A stretch of 64,000 nt of DNA from Streptomyces tendae. GTDB taxonomy: Bacteria > Actinomycetota > Actinomycetes > Streptomycetales > Streptomycetaceae. The position numbers and the translations under genes were made by a program. Within the stretch, counting starts at the first letter, position 1. The number at the start of each line of letters is the position of its first letter. Location of the stretch: assembly GCF_008632955.1 (NCBI RefSeq), contig NZ_CP043959.1, positions 682,001-746,000 on the forward strand. The letters are read 5' to 3'. Shown here piece by piece: positions 55,636 through 64,000 of the stretch. Under the pieces are notes generated by a model that saw only the letters and a program-made list of their open reading frames with translations, had not been told where the DNA came from and searched no databases.

Positions 55636-56823
55636 TCACGGTGCCGGGTGGCCCAGGAGCATCGTGGGTGCGCCGGCGACGCGGGTCAGGAAGACCGTGA
55701 CCGACGCGGTGCCGTGCGGCTTCGGCAGGGCCTTGCGGCGCAGTTCCTCCGGCTCTACGGCCGAGCCGCGCTTCTTGACGGTGAGGACACCCACCTCGCG
55801 CTCCCGCAGCAGCGCCTTCAGCTTCTTGACGTTGAAGGGCAGCTGATCGGTGATCTCGTAGGCGGTGGCGTACGGGGTGCGGTGCAGGTCGTCGGCGGTG
55901 ACGTAGGCGATGGTCGGGTCGATCAGCCCGCCCCTGACCTCCTCGGCCACCTGGGCGACCAGATGGGCGCGGATGACGGCGCCGTCGGGCTCGTACAGGT
56001 ACCGCCCGACCGGCCGGACCGCGGGGTCCGGCAGCAGGGTGGCGGGGGTGGAGTGGATCCCGGCCGCGGCGGGCAGCAGGGTCGCCCGCCGCGCCCCCGG
56101 CGTCACCCCGGAGCCGAACCACAGCATGGCTTCCTTCACGTCCCCGCCGTCGGAGACCCACTCGGCCGTCGCCTCGGCGGGGATCGCCTCGTGCGGGATG
56201 CCGGGAGCGATCTTCAGCAGGCCGAGCGGGGCCTTCAGCGCGGCGGACACCGCCCAGGACAGGGGCGGGGAGTAGGCCTCCGGGTCGAAGATCCGGCCGC
56301 GCCTGGAGGAGCGCCGGGCCGGGTCGACGAACACGGCGTCGTACCCGGCCGTGTCCACCTCCGTCACGTCCGCCTCGCGCACCTCGATCAGGCCGGCGAG
56401 CCCGAGCGCGCCGGCGTTGGCGCGGGCGGCCTGGCAGGTCAGCGGGTCCCGGTCGACGGCCAGCACCCGGATGCCGGCGCGGGCGACGGCGATCGCGTCC
56501 CCGCCGATCCCGCAGCACAGGTCCGCGACCGACCGCACCCCGGCCGCCCGCAGGCACTCCGCCCGGTACTCGGCGACACTGCGGCGGGTCGACTGCTCGA
56601 CCCCGTTCGGGGTGAAGAACATCCGCGACGCGTCCTCCGCCCCGAACTTCGCCACCGCCCGCTGCCGCAGCCGCGCCTGGCCGAGCGCGGCCGAGACCAG
56701 CTCGGCGGGGTGGTCGCGGCGCAGCCGGGTCGCGACGGCGAGTTCGCGGGCGGGATCGGTGTCGCGCACCTCGTCGAGGAGGGCGCGGCCTTCGGGGGTG
56801 AGGAGCGGGGCGAGGTCGTTCAC
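55636..56823 (-). CDS. Class I SAM-dependent methyltransferase with THUMP-like domain
   Basis: About 395 residues. A helical N-terminus (LAPLLTPEGRALLDEVRDTD) precedes the SAM-binding Rossmann fold (VRSVADLCCGIGGDAIAVAR, VLAVDRDPLTCQAARANAGA, and YDAVFVDPARRSSRRGRIFD as motif IV). The C-terminal part (LPFNVKKLKALLREREVGVL, TVKKRGSAVEPEELRRKALP) resembles the THUMP-like RNA-binding tail of proteins annotated as class I methyltransferases near tRNA/rRNA genes. GTG at 56823 is the likely start, without a clear ribosome site. Divergent from the deacetylase genes. Confidence 0.85.
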   Translation of the reverse strand: MNDLAPLLTPEGRALLDEVRDTDPARELAVATRLRRDHPAELVSAALGQARLRQRAVAKFGAEDASRMFFTPNGVEQSTRRSVAEYRAECLRAAGVRSVADLCCGIGGDAIAVARAGIRVLAVDRDPLTCQAARANAGALGLAGLIEVREADVTEVDTAGYDAVFVDPARRSSRRGRIFDPEAYSPPLSWAVSAALKAPLGLLKIAPGIPHEAIPAEATAEWVSDGGDVKEAMLWFGSGVTPGARRATLLPAAAGIHSTPATLLPDPAVRPVGRYLYEPDGAVIRAHLVAQVAEEVRGGLIDPTIAYVTADDLHRTPYATAYEITDQLPFNVKKLKALLREREVGVLTVKKRGSAVEPEELRRKALPKPHGTASVTVFLTRVAGAPTMLLGHPAP

Positions 56824-56913
56824 CGGGTCATTGTGGGCCAGTCGGTGGACCGTGTGCCCCCGGCCGCGGTGTCGGGCCGGGAGCGGCCCGGTCGGCTGCG
56901 AGGATCCGGGCCC

Positions 56914-57834
56914 ATGCGAGTAGTAGGACAAAACGATAAGAAGTGGACGCGGGTGGGGGTACGGACCGGCCTCGCGGTCCTCGCTCTCGCCGTCCTCGCC
57001 TCGGGCTGCGGCCAGGACCGCGAGCCGGCCGAACCGGCCGGCGGCCAGCAGCCCCTCCAGGCACCCCCGGCCCGCGCACTCGACTCCTACGCGGGCAAGC
57101 TGCGCGCCGCACAGGCCGCGCGGGCCGCCGCCGCCAAGCGCTGGGGCCTGAAGAAGGTCCCGCTGGCCGCGCCACCGCCGCCGGCCGAGAAGCCGAGGAT
57201 CACCACCCGCGAGGGGTTCGAGGTCGACGGCCATGAACGGCTGGATCTCCCGCCGGTGTTCACCACCGTCCCCGTCGAGGAGAAGGTCGTGTTCCTCACC
57301 ATCGACGACGGCGCCGAGAAGGACCCCGAGTTCCTGCGGATGATGAGCGAGCTGAAGGTGCCGTACAGCGCCTTCCTCAGCGACTACGTCGTCAACGACG
57401 ACTACGGCTACTTCAAGGACATGCAGAAGCGGGGCGTGAGCCTGCACAACCACACGCTCCACCACCCCTATCTGCCGGCGCTCTCCCGTGCCCGGCAGAA
57501 GCGGGAGATCTGCGGCATGCAGGACGTCGTCGAGGAGCACTACGGCACCCGCCCGGTCCTCTTCCGCCCGCCCTACGGCAACTACGACAAGAACACCCTG
57601 CGCGCCGCCAAGAGCTGCGGGATCACCCACGTCCCGCTGTGGAACGAGGAGGTCTTCGCCGACCACTGGGAGTACCGCGAGTGGGACCGCAAGATCCACC
57701 CCGGTGACATCGTGCTCTCCCACTTCCGGGGCCGTGACGACTGGAAGGGCACCATGCCGGACATGATCCGCCGCTTCCTCGACAAGGTCACGGCCGAGGG
57801 GTACGCCGTGGGCAGGCTGGAGGACTACCTGTGA
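56914..57834 (+). CDS. Polysaccharide deacetylase lipoprotein
   Basis: A 306-residue NodB-type deacetylase. An N-terminal lipoprotein signal ends in the lipobox LASGC (LALAVLASGCGQDREPAEPA). An Ala-rich linker leads to the catalytic domain: VVFLTIDDGAEKDPEFLRMM (metal Asp pair), SLHNHTLHHPYLPALS (His ligands) and VLFRPPYGNYDKNTLRAA. It probably acts on cell-wall or extracellular polysaccharide. The stop overlaps the start of a second deacetylase (GTGA). ATG at 56914. Confidence 0.9.
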   Translation: MRVVGQNDKKWTRVGVRTGLAVLALAVLASGCGQDREPAEPAGGQQPLQAPPARALDSYAGKLRAAQAARAAAAKRWGLKKVPLAAPPPPAEKPRITTREGFEVDGHERLDLPPVFTTVPVEEKVVFLTIDDGAEKDPEFLRMMSELKVPYSAFLSDYVVNDDYGYFKDMQKRGVSLHNHTLHHPYLPALSRARQKREICGMQDVVEEHYGTRPVLFRPPYGNYDKNTLRAAKSCGITHVPLWNEEVFADHWEYREWDRKIHPGDIVLSHFRGRDDWKGTMPDMIRRFLDKVTAEGYAVGRLEDYL

Positions 57835-58634
57835 GGTGGCGCGGGGCTCCGTGGCCCCTCCCCGCGGCGCTCGTCCTGCTCGCCGCGGCCGCCGCCGGGT
57901 GCGCGGCGCCCGGCGCCGGGCACGTGTCCTCCCGGGCCGCACCGACGGCCGCCGCCACCGCCCCGCTCCCGCCGGTCGTCGACCACGTCACGACCGACGA
58001 CGGCACCGTCTTCCTCACCTACGACGACGGTGCCGAACGCGACCCCCGCTTCATCGACCTGGTGCGCGAGCGCCGGCTGCCCGTCAGCATGTTCCTCACC
58101 GACAGCGTGATGGGCCCCGGATACGGCCACTTCGCCCGCCTGCGCGCGGTCGGCGCGAACCTGCAGAACCACACCCTGGACCACCCCGCCCTGCCCGGCC
58201 TGCCCTACGCCGGGCAGCGCGCCCAGATCTGCGGCCAGCAGCGCAAGCTGGCGTCCCGCTTCGGCATCCGCCCCCGCCTCTTCCGCCCGCCGTACGGCAC
58301 GTACGACACCACCACGCTGCGCGCCGCCGCCGACTGCGGCATCGCGGCGGTGGTGCTGTGGCGCGTGACCCTAGAACCGGACGGCCACCTCACGTACGCC
58401 CACGGCCCGCACCGGCTGCTCCCCGGCGACATCGTCTCCGTACCGTCGGGCGAGGCCCCGCCCCTGTCGCTCGCGGACCGCACGACACGGCTCCTGGCGG
58501 AACTGGACGAGCGGGACTTGAAGGTGGGCAGACTCGAGGACCACGTGGGCCGGCATCCAGGCCCGGCCACTTCCGGCCCGGCCGGGGCCACTCCCAGCCC
58601 GTCCGGCGCCACATCCAGCCCGTCCGGCGCTTGA
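57831..58634 (+). CDS. Second polysaccharide deacetylase lipoprotein
   Basis: A 267-residue paralog of the preceding gene. Lipobox AAAGC (LVLLAAAAAGCAAPGAGHVS), then TVFLTYDDGAERDPRFIDLV, NLQNHTLDHPALPGLPYAGQ and RLFRPPYGTYDTTTLRAAAD. The domain ends at LKVGRLEDHVG. The last ~25 residues (GATPSPSGATSSPSGA) are encoded by repeated CCAGCCCGTCCGGCGCC units that belong to a common Streptomyces intergenic repeat, so the natural stop may have been lost. GTG at 57831 overlaps the upstream stop. Confidence 0.88.
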   Translation: MRWRGAPWPLPAALVLLAAAAAGCAAPGAGHVSSRAAPTAAATAPLPPVVDHVTTDDGTVFLTYDDGAERDPRFIDLVRERRLPVSMFLTDSVMGPGYGHFARLRAVGANLQNHTLDHPALPGLPYAGQRAQICGQQRKLASRFGIRPRLFRPPYGTYDTTTLRAAADCGIAAVVLWRVTLEPDGHLTYAHGPHRLLPGDIVSVPSGEAPPLSLADRTTRLLAELDERDLKVGRLEDHVGRHPGPATSGPAGATPSPSGATSSPSGA

Positions 58635-58690
58635 GGACGAGGCCCGAAGGGCCGGCAGGGGGGTCCGGGGGCGCAGCCCCCGAGGGCGGC
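58590..58690 (+). repeat. Streptomyces intergenic repeat with GC hairpin
   Basis: CAGCCCGTCCGGCGCTTGAG, GACGAGGCCCGAAGGGCC and CCGGGGGCGCAGCCCCCGAG are the core of a well-known dispersed Streptomyces element. The stem GGGGGC (58667-58672) with GCCCCC (58676-58681) probably terminates transcription. The 5' part overlaps the coding end of the deacetylase gene. Confidence 0.65.
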
Positions 58691-58761
58691 CACACCGACA
58701 CCGGCACCACACCACCCCGCGCCGGAAAACGCCCCCCACCCCCCGACGCGCCGCACGGCAA

Positions 58762-58788
58762 TTGGCACTCCGCTTGACCGAGTGCTAA
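58762..58788. promoter_or_regulatory. CIRCE element 1 (HrcA operator)
   Basis: TTGGCACTC, nine bases, GAGTGCTAA. This differs from the consensus TTAGCACTC-N9-GAGTGCTAA at one position. It lies upstream of groES and overlaps the -35 of its promoter. Confidence 0.95.
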
Positions 58789-58802
58789 TCGCGGTCATAG
58801 TC
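58774..58802 (+). promoter_or_regulatory. groES promoter
   Basis: TTGACC (58774-58779) and CATAGT/ATAGTC near 58796-58802 with 16-17 bases between them. The -35 is inside CIRCE 1, and the start point would fall just before or within CIRCE 2, fitting HrcA repression. Confidence 0.7.
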
Positions 58803-58808
58803 TCAGGT

Positions 58809-58835
58809 CTGGCACTCCCCCCTGGAGAGTGCCAA
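58809..58835. promoter_or_regulatory. CIRCE element 2 (HrcA operator)
   Basis: CTGGCACTC, nine bases, GAGTGCCAA. It has the same arms and spacing with two changed outer bases. Two CIRCE copies in front of groES are typical of Streptomyces. Confidence 0.9.
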
Positions 58836-58933
58836 CACGCGACGGGCAGGTCCGGCACCCGCGACGACGGATCGACCTGGTCGCCACCTCAGACAGTTAA
58901 CCCCGTGAGATCTCCGAAGGGGGAGGTCGGATC

Positions 58934-59242
58934 GTGACGACCGCCAGCTCCAAGGTTGCCATCAAGCCGCTCGAGGACCGCATCGTGGTCCAGCCGCTCG
59001 ACGCCGAGCAGACCACGGCTTCGGGCCTGGTCATTCCGGACACTGCCAAGGAGAAGCCCCAGGAGGGCGTCGTCCTGGCCATCGGTCCGGGCCGCATCGA
59101 GGACGGCAAGCGCGTCGAGCTCGACGTGAAGGTCGGCGACGTCGTTCTGTACAGCAAGTACGGCGGCACCGAGGTCAAGTACAACGGCGAGGAGTACCTC
59201 GTCCTCTCGGCCCGCGACGTCCTCGCGATCGTCGAGAAGTAG
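58934..59242 (+). CDS. groES: Co-chaperonin GroES
   Basis: A 102-residue lid of the GroEL chamber. [20 protein letters not shown], then the mobile loop [20 protein letters not shown] and [23 protein letters not shown] at 58934 behind GGGGGAGG. HrcA/CIRCE controlled. Followed by two hairpins and groEL. Confidence 0.97.
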   Translation: MTTASSKVAIKPLEDRIVVQPLDAEQTTASGLVIPDTAKEKPQEGVVLAIGPGRIEDGKRVELDVKVGDVVLYSKYGGTEVKYNGEEYLVLSARDVLAIVEK

Positions 59243-59249
59243 GAGGACC

Positions 59250-59357
59250 CCGGGGCCTGCCCCGGAGACCTCGATCTCGTAGCAAGTACTTCTGCTCGAA
59301 CACTGCGCCCCTGGCCCCAGCATCCGACAAGGAGCCGGGCGGCCCAGGGGCGCAGTG
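59250..59357 (+). terminator. Hairpins between groES and groEL
   Basis: A small stem CCGGGG/CCCCGG (59250-59265) is followed by a perfect 14-bp stem (59301-59314 with 59344-59357) with a 29-base loop. Such a structure could set the groES/groEL ratio by attenuation or by RNA processing. Confidence 0.6.
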
Positions 59358-59368
59358 ATTTCATCTAG

Positions 59369-61018
<1,650 letters not shown>

Positions 61019-61104
61019 CGACCCGGACGTCGCACTGACGGCCGCGAGGCCGTGACGACCCCGAGGCCGCACCGACGACCTGAGGTCGCCGGACACCGAG
61101 TGAG

Positions 61105-61142
61105 GGCCCGGCTCCCCGTCCACCCGGACGCGGAGCCGGGCC
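61105..61142 (+). terminator. Terminator after groEL1
   Basis: GGCCCGGCTCC (61105-61115) pairs with GGAGCCGGGCC (61132-61142), with an inner CGTCC/GGACG pair. Followed by TTCGCCG. Confidence 0.75.
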
Positions 61143-61252
61143 TTCGCCGTACCCACCGCGGGCCCGGCGGACGCTCCCGCCCGTCCTGGAACCGATCATG
61201 CCCCGCCCGGAGTCTGTGCACACGGCGGCCGGAACGACTCAGGGGGACGGCG

Positions 61253-62299
61253 ATGGACCAGGCGCTCTACGGAGAACGCTCACGCAATCCGCTCGCGCGG
61301 ACCGTGCGTCTCAGCGAGGCCGGGCTGCGCCGGGGGGGCCGGACGACCCCGTTGGAGGAGCTGAACCTCGCCGCCATGGCGGATGCGTTCCTGCGGGGTG
61401 CCTGGCTCGGCGGCGGGGGCGCCGAACGGCCCCTGGAATCGCTGCCCCAGGGCGCCGGCGCCGTGCCCGTCACCCGGGCCACCGGCACCTGCGGGCCCGT
61501 GAGGACCCGTCAGGCCGCCGCGTTCGCCCGCGCGCTGGGCGAGCTGGCGGTGCGCCGGTGCGGCGGCCCCGGGCAGGTCGCCGCCCTCGCCGCGCGGGCG
61601 CGGGAGGAGGGCGTGCCGCTGTGGATCGCCCGCCGCCACGCGCCCGGCCCGGCCGGCCCGGTCACGGTCGCCGTGGACCGCCGCCAGGTCCGCGCGGACG
61701 TCTGGGGCCCGTACGCACCCGCCGTACGGCTGCGGGCACCGTACGGCTTCCTCGGCAACGACGGCGCCGGGGGCACGGGGCTGGTCCTGACCGTGGGGGA
61801 CGCCGTCGCACAGCTGTCGCTGCGCAAGAAGTTCCGCAAGTCCAGGAGCACGGTGGAGATCCGTCTGCCCGACCGGCAGTGGACCCTGCGACGTGAGGAC
61901 GCGGCGAGCTCCTGGCTGCTGCGCGGTGAGACGCGGGTCGCCCTGCTGACCCGCCCGCCCCGCGGGGCGGCCCCCGCCCCCGGCACCTTGCTGCTACCGC
62001 TGGTTGACGTCCGCCACGAGAGCCCCGACCCGCTGGACGCCGTGCTGGCCCACCTGGTCGCGGTGTCCTTCGGCCTCGGCGACGCGACGGGCCTGGCGAG
62101 GTTCCGCACCACGAACCCCCGCCACCCGGTGGACGACACGGCCTGGGACCAGCCCTGGTTCACCAACCTCGGCCGCGGCCGCGACGACAACGAACCCGGC
62201 GGTGGCGACGGCTGGGGCAGCGACGGCGGCGACGCCGGGGACGGGGGCGGCGACGGCGGAGGGAGCGACGGGGGAGGAGGGGGCGGCGGGGGCGACTAG
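61253..62299 (+). CDS. Hypothetical protein with Gly/Asp-rich tail
   Basis: A 348-residue protein of unknown family. ATG at 61253 (MDQALYGERSRNPLARTVRL) with AGGGGGA upstream. Early residues include LEELNLAAMADAFLRGAWLG. A central domain of about 200 residues has GPYAPAVRLRAPYGFLGNDG and then VAQLSLRKKFRKSRSTVEIR. A later block is RHPVDDTAWDQPWFTNLGRG. The C-terminal ~35 residues are a disordered, repeated Gly/Asp/Ser tail. No signal peptide or membrane segment. Confidence 0.75.
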   Translation: MDQALYGERSRNPLARTVRLSEAGLRRGGRTTPLEELNLAAMADAFLRGAWLGGGGAERPLESLPQGAGAVPVTRATGTCGPVRTRQAAAFARALGELAVRRCGGPGQVAALAARAREEGVPLWIARRHAPGPAGPVTVAVDRRQVRADVWGPYAPAVRLRAPYGFLGNDGAGGTGLVLTVGDAVAQLSLRKKFRKSRSTVEIRLPDRQWTLRREDAASSWLLRGETRVALLTRPPRGAAPAPGTLLLPLVDVRHESPDPLDAVLAHLVAVSFGLGDATGLARFRTTNPRHPVDDTAWDQPWFTNLGRGRDDNEPGGGDGWGSDGGDAGDGGGDGGGSDGGGGGGGGD

Positions 62300-62328
62300 G
62301 CCAGGGCCGGGCGACCGGTCACCCGAGG

Positions 62329-63216
62329 TCAGGGGGCCCAGACCTCGGCCTCGTCGGCCGGGACGGTGGTGGCCAGGCCCAGTTCCTTGCGGGCGGCGAC
62401 CGACTTGTTCGGGTCGATGAGGGTGAACCCGGCGTCGTAGGCGACGTAGAACGTGTCGAGGTCGCCGGCGTTCGCGGCCTTCCGCCACTCGCCGGCCGCC
62501 TTGGCCAGCGTCCCGCGCAGCGTGCCGACCTCGGCGCCCCGGACGCCCTTCAGCCCCTTGACATGGGTGTCGAGGGCGGCGGCGAGGGCCTTGGCCTGAG
62601 CCTGGTAGGCGTCCAGGTCACCCTCGATGTCGTCCGTCTCCGGCTGGTTGGCCCACAGGGCCTCGTACACCGCGTTGGAGCCCTTGAGGTACGTGAGCTG
62701 CTCCGGCTCGAAGGTCTTCGCGGTGTCCAGCGACCCCTTGAACGTGCCCTTGTCCAGGCTGTACGTGCAGCTGACGAGGCGGTCGTCCGTCGCCCAGCTC
62801 TCGGCGGTCGGGGTGTAGTAGGACAGGCCGACACCCTGGGGCAGTGCCCAGGTGTCCGGGGCGTACTTCTGCGCCTCGACGGGACAGCGGGTGTCCGCGA
62901 TCGTCGTGACGGCGTCCTCGCCGGGGTACTTCCGGCCCTGCTCCATCTCGAACTCACCGATGACCTGGCCCTGGTGCGCCTCGGCGCAGGGCACGATCTC
63001 CACGAGGTACGCCTCGCCCTCCGCCTTGCCGTTCGGGTTGTAGCAGTCCCCGACGTCCAGCGAGAACACCGACCGCTGACGCGCGGCCTTCTTCGCCCCG
63101 TCCTTGGCGCCGTCGACAGCCTCGGACACGTCCGAGCAGCCGACGGCCCCGAGTGCGACCAGCGCGACGACAGCGGTGAGCCCGCGAGGCGAGCGGTACG
63201 GGGTACGGACGGCCAT
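62329..63216 (-). CDS. Septum-formation-family lipoprotein
   Basis: A 295-residue lipoprotein. The signal TAVVALVALGAVGCSD places the lipid Cys at about 27. The exported part has FSLDVGDCYNPNGKAEGEAY, EIVPCAEAHQGQVIGEFEME and further Cys (DTRCPVEAQK, LVSCTYSLD). The GDC...V-x-C-x-x-x-HQ/E-x-Q/E-V pattern is that of the PF13845 Septum_form domain in actinobacteria. Its role in division is inferred from that name only. ATG at 63216. Confidence 0.8.
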   Translation of the reverse strand: MAVRTPYRSPRGLTAVVALVALGAVGCSDVSEAVDGAKDGAKKAARQRSVFSLDVGDCYNPNGKAEGEAYLVEIVPCAEAHQGQVIGEFEMEQGRKYPGEDAVTTIADTRCPVEAQKYAPDTWALPQGVGLSYYTPTAESWATDDRLVSCTYSLDKGTFKGSLDTAKTFEPEQLTYLKGSNAVYEALWANQPETDDIEGDLDAYQAQAKALAAALDTHVKGLKGVRGAEVGTLRGTLAKAAGEWRKAANAGDLDTFYVAYDAGFTLIDPNKSVAARKELGLATTVPADEAEVWAP

Positions 63217-63464
63217 GGCGCCCACGTCCTTCGGTGCGATCCTCAGGAGGGAGCGCCCGCCCTGGTCGGGGACCTCACCTCCACTTCTGCGTCTGTGACG
63301 CGCGACGATCGGGGATGGTTGTAACCCCCTCCCGTGACGGCCCGTGCGGGCCTCGGACGAGAACCCCCTCACACCCACGGGCAGGGAGATCGGTGTTCGC
63401 CCCCACGGGGCCGTGGGGACCGGCCGTAAGAACGGGACACCGGGCGGGCGCGCGCACCTCCCGG
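63217..63464. other. Intergenic region upstream of the lipoprotein gene
   Basis: The 248 bases between two minus-strand genes should carry the lipoprotein promoter. GTCACGGGAGGGGGTTAC-type sequence is seen on the minus strand, but no convincing hexamers or hairpin. Confidence 0.3.
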
Positions 63465-64000
63465 TCACCGTCCCGCCGGTTCCACCGCCCCCAACTGCGC
63501 CATCAGGCCCAGGCGGTCGTACTGCCACCAGCCCTCGGCGATCTTGCCCTCCGTGCTGAAGCGGAGGATCGTCGCGCCGGTCATGGTGACCCTGTTGCCC
63601 GTGGCCGGCAGGCCGAGGAAGTCGCCCTTGTGGATGCCGTCCCAGCTCCATCGGGTGCACACGCGGTCCGCCTGGGCGATCCGGTCCTCGACGCGGAACG
63701 TGAAGTCGAAGCCGGCGCGCCACGTGTCCAGCTCGCGGCGGAGCCGGTCCAGGCCGTGGACGTCCTGCTCGTTGGACGGATCGTGGTCGTGGTAGTCCTC
63801 CTCGACCAGGCCCGTCAGCGGGGACAGGTCGTCCGAGGCGGTCGCGACCTCGAAGAACCGCCGTGCCGTGTCCCCGTTCAGCCGCGCGTCGCGCACCACG
63901 TCCAGGTCGGTGACGGTCGGCGTGCCCTGGCACAGGGCGCTCATCTCGCGGAAGATCCGGTCCGTCTCCGGCAGCCGCGCGTTCCGTACCGCCTCCTCGT
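63465..64000 (-). CDS. SnoaL-like (NTF2-fold) protein, 5' end outside the window
   Basis: The last ~150 residues match the SnoaL-like ester-cyclase/NTF2 fold: RRFFEVATASDDLSPLTGLV, EEDYHDHDPSNEQDVHGLDR, WSWDGIHKGDFLGLPATGNR and KIAEGWWQYDRLGLMAQLGA. An ATG at 63944 is a possible start, but the frame stays open to the window edge (EEAVRNARLPETDRIFREMS), so the gene may be longer and have a further N-terminal domain. Substrate unknown. Confidence 0.7.
   Translation of the reverse strand, partial: EEAVRNARLPETDRIFREMSALCQGTPTVTDLDVVRDARLNGDTARRFFEVATASDDLSPLTGLVEEDYHDHDPSNEQDVHGLDRLRRELDTWRAGFDFTFRVEDRIAQADRVCTRWSWDGIHKGDFLGLPATGNRVTMTGATILRFSTEGKIAEGWWQYDRLGLMAQLGAVEPAGR

Overview
The window is a high-GC chromosomal segment that reads as Streptomyces. 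The third codon position is nearly always G or C, GTG starts and ATGA/GTGA gene overlaps are common, and the gene content and order are those of the streptomycete r-protein region: gdhA, then the S10, spc and alpha operons, rplM-rpsI, glmM, coaA, glmS, acpS, alr, the tsaE/tsaB/rimI/tsaD cluster, and groES-groEL1. No tRNA, rRNA, complete insertion sequence or CRISPR array was seen.

Region by region. (1) 1-2431: tail of an unidentified gene, a frame-disrupted wHTH-type gene on the minus strand, and a coupled HTH(DUF5753)/DUF397 regulator pair. (2) 2432-5281: gdhA behind a GlnR-like box, a DUF2071 gene convergent with it, and a small cupin. (3) 5382-12876: an accessory island holding a 1519-residue Rhs/YD-repeat polymorphic toxin with a T7SS-like N-terminus and a distinct C-terminal tip, an intact cognate-immunity candidate, a frameshifted second copy, a remnant third copy upstream of the toxin, and a double SUKH-3 immunity-type protein. 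(4) 12877-29852: S10, spc and alpha operons with secY, adk, map, infA and rpmJ; rpsD is absent from the alpha operon. Operon junctions carry strong hairpins. (5) 29997-34257: truA, a membrane-anchored unknown, a GT-C mannosyltransferase-like protein, rplM-rpsI. (6) 34616-45813: cell-envelope precursor and cofactor genes (glmM, DUF389, coaA, a lipoprotein, glmS, acpS), a SigB/F-type sigma factor, nnrD broken by many frame changes, and alr.

(7) 45850-51086: alpha/beta hydrolase, tsaE, an unannotated-looking 57-codon gene behind an iron-box-like palindrome, an LD-transpeptidase-like protein lacking the catalytic Cys, then tsaB-rimI-tsaD translationally coupled for tRNA t6A synthesis. (8) 51247-55424: LacI regulator with its own operator-like repeats, an LCP ligase, and an ECF42 sigma / DGPF protein module with a recognisable target promoter. 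(9) 55636-64000: a SAM methyltransferase, two coupled polysaccharide-deacetylase lipoproteins, a CIRCE-controlled groES-groEL1, an unknown with a Gly/Asp tail, a septum-formation-type lipoprotein and a SnoaL-like protein that runs off the end.

The most notable items are the Rhs toxin with its decaying immunity array, the iron-box small gene, a structured intergenic repeat found twice, and a pattern of single-base losses at G/C runs that breaks several genes and may be an assembly problem.
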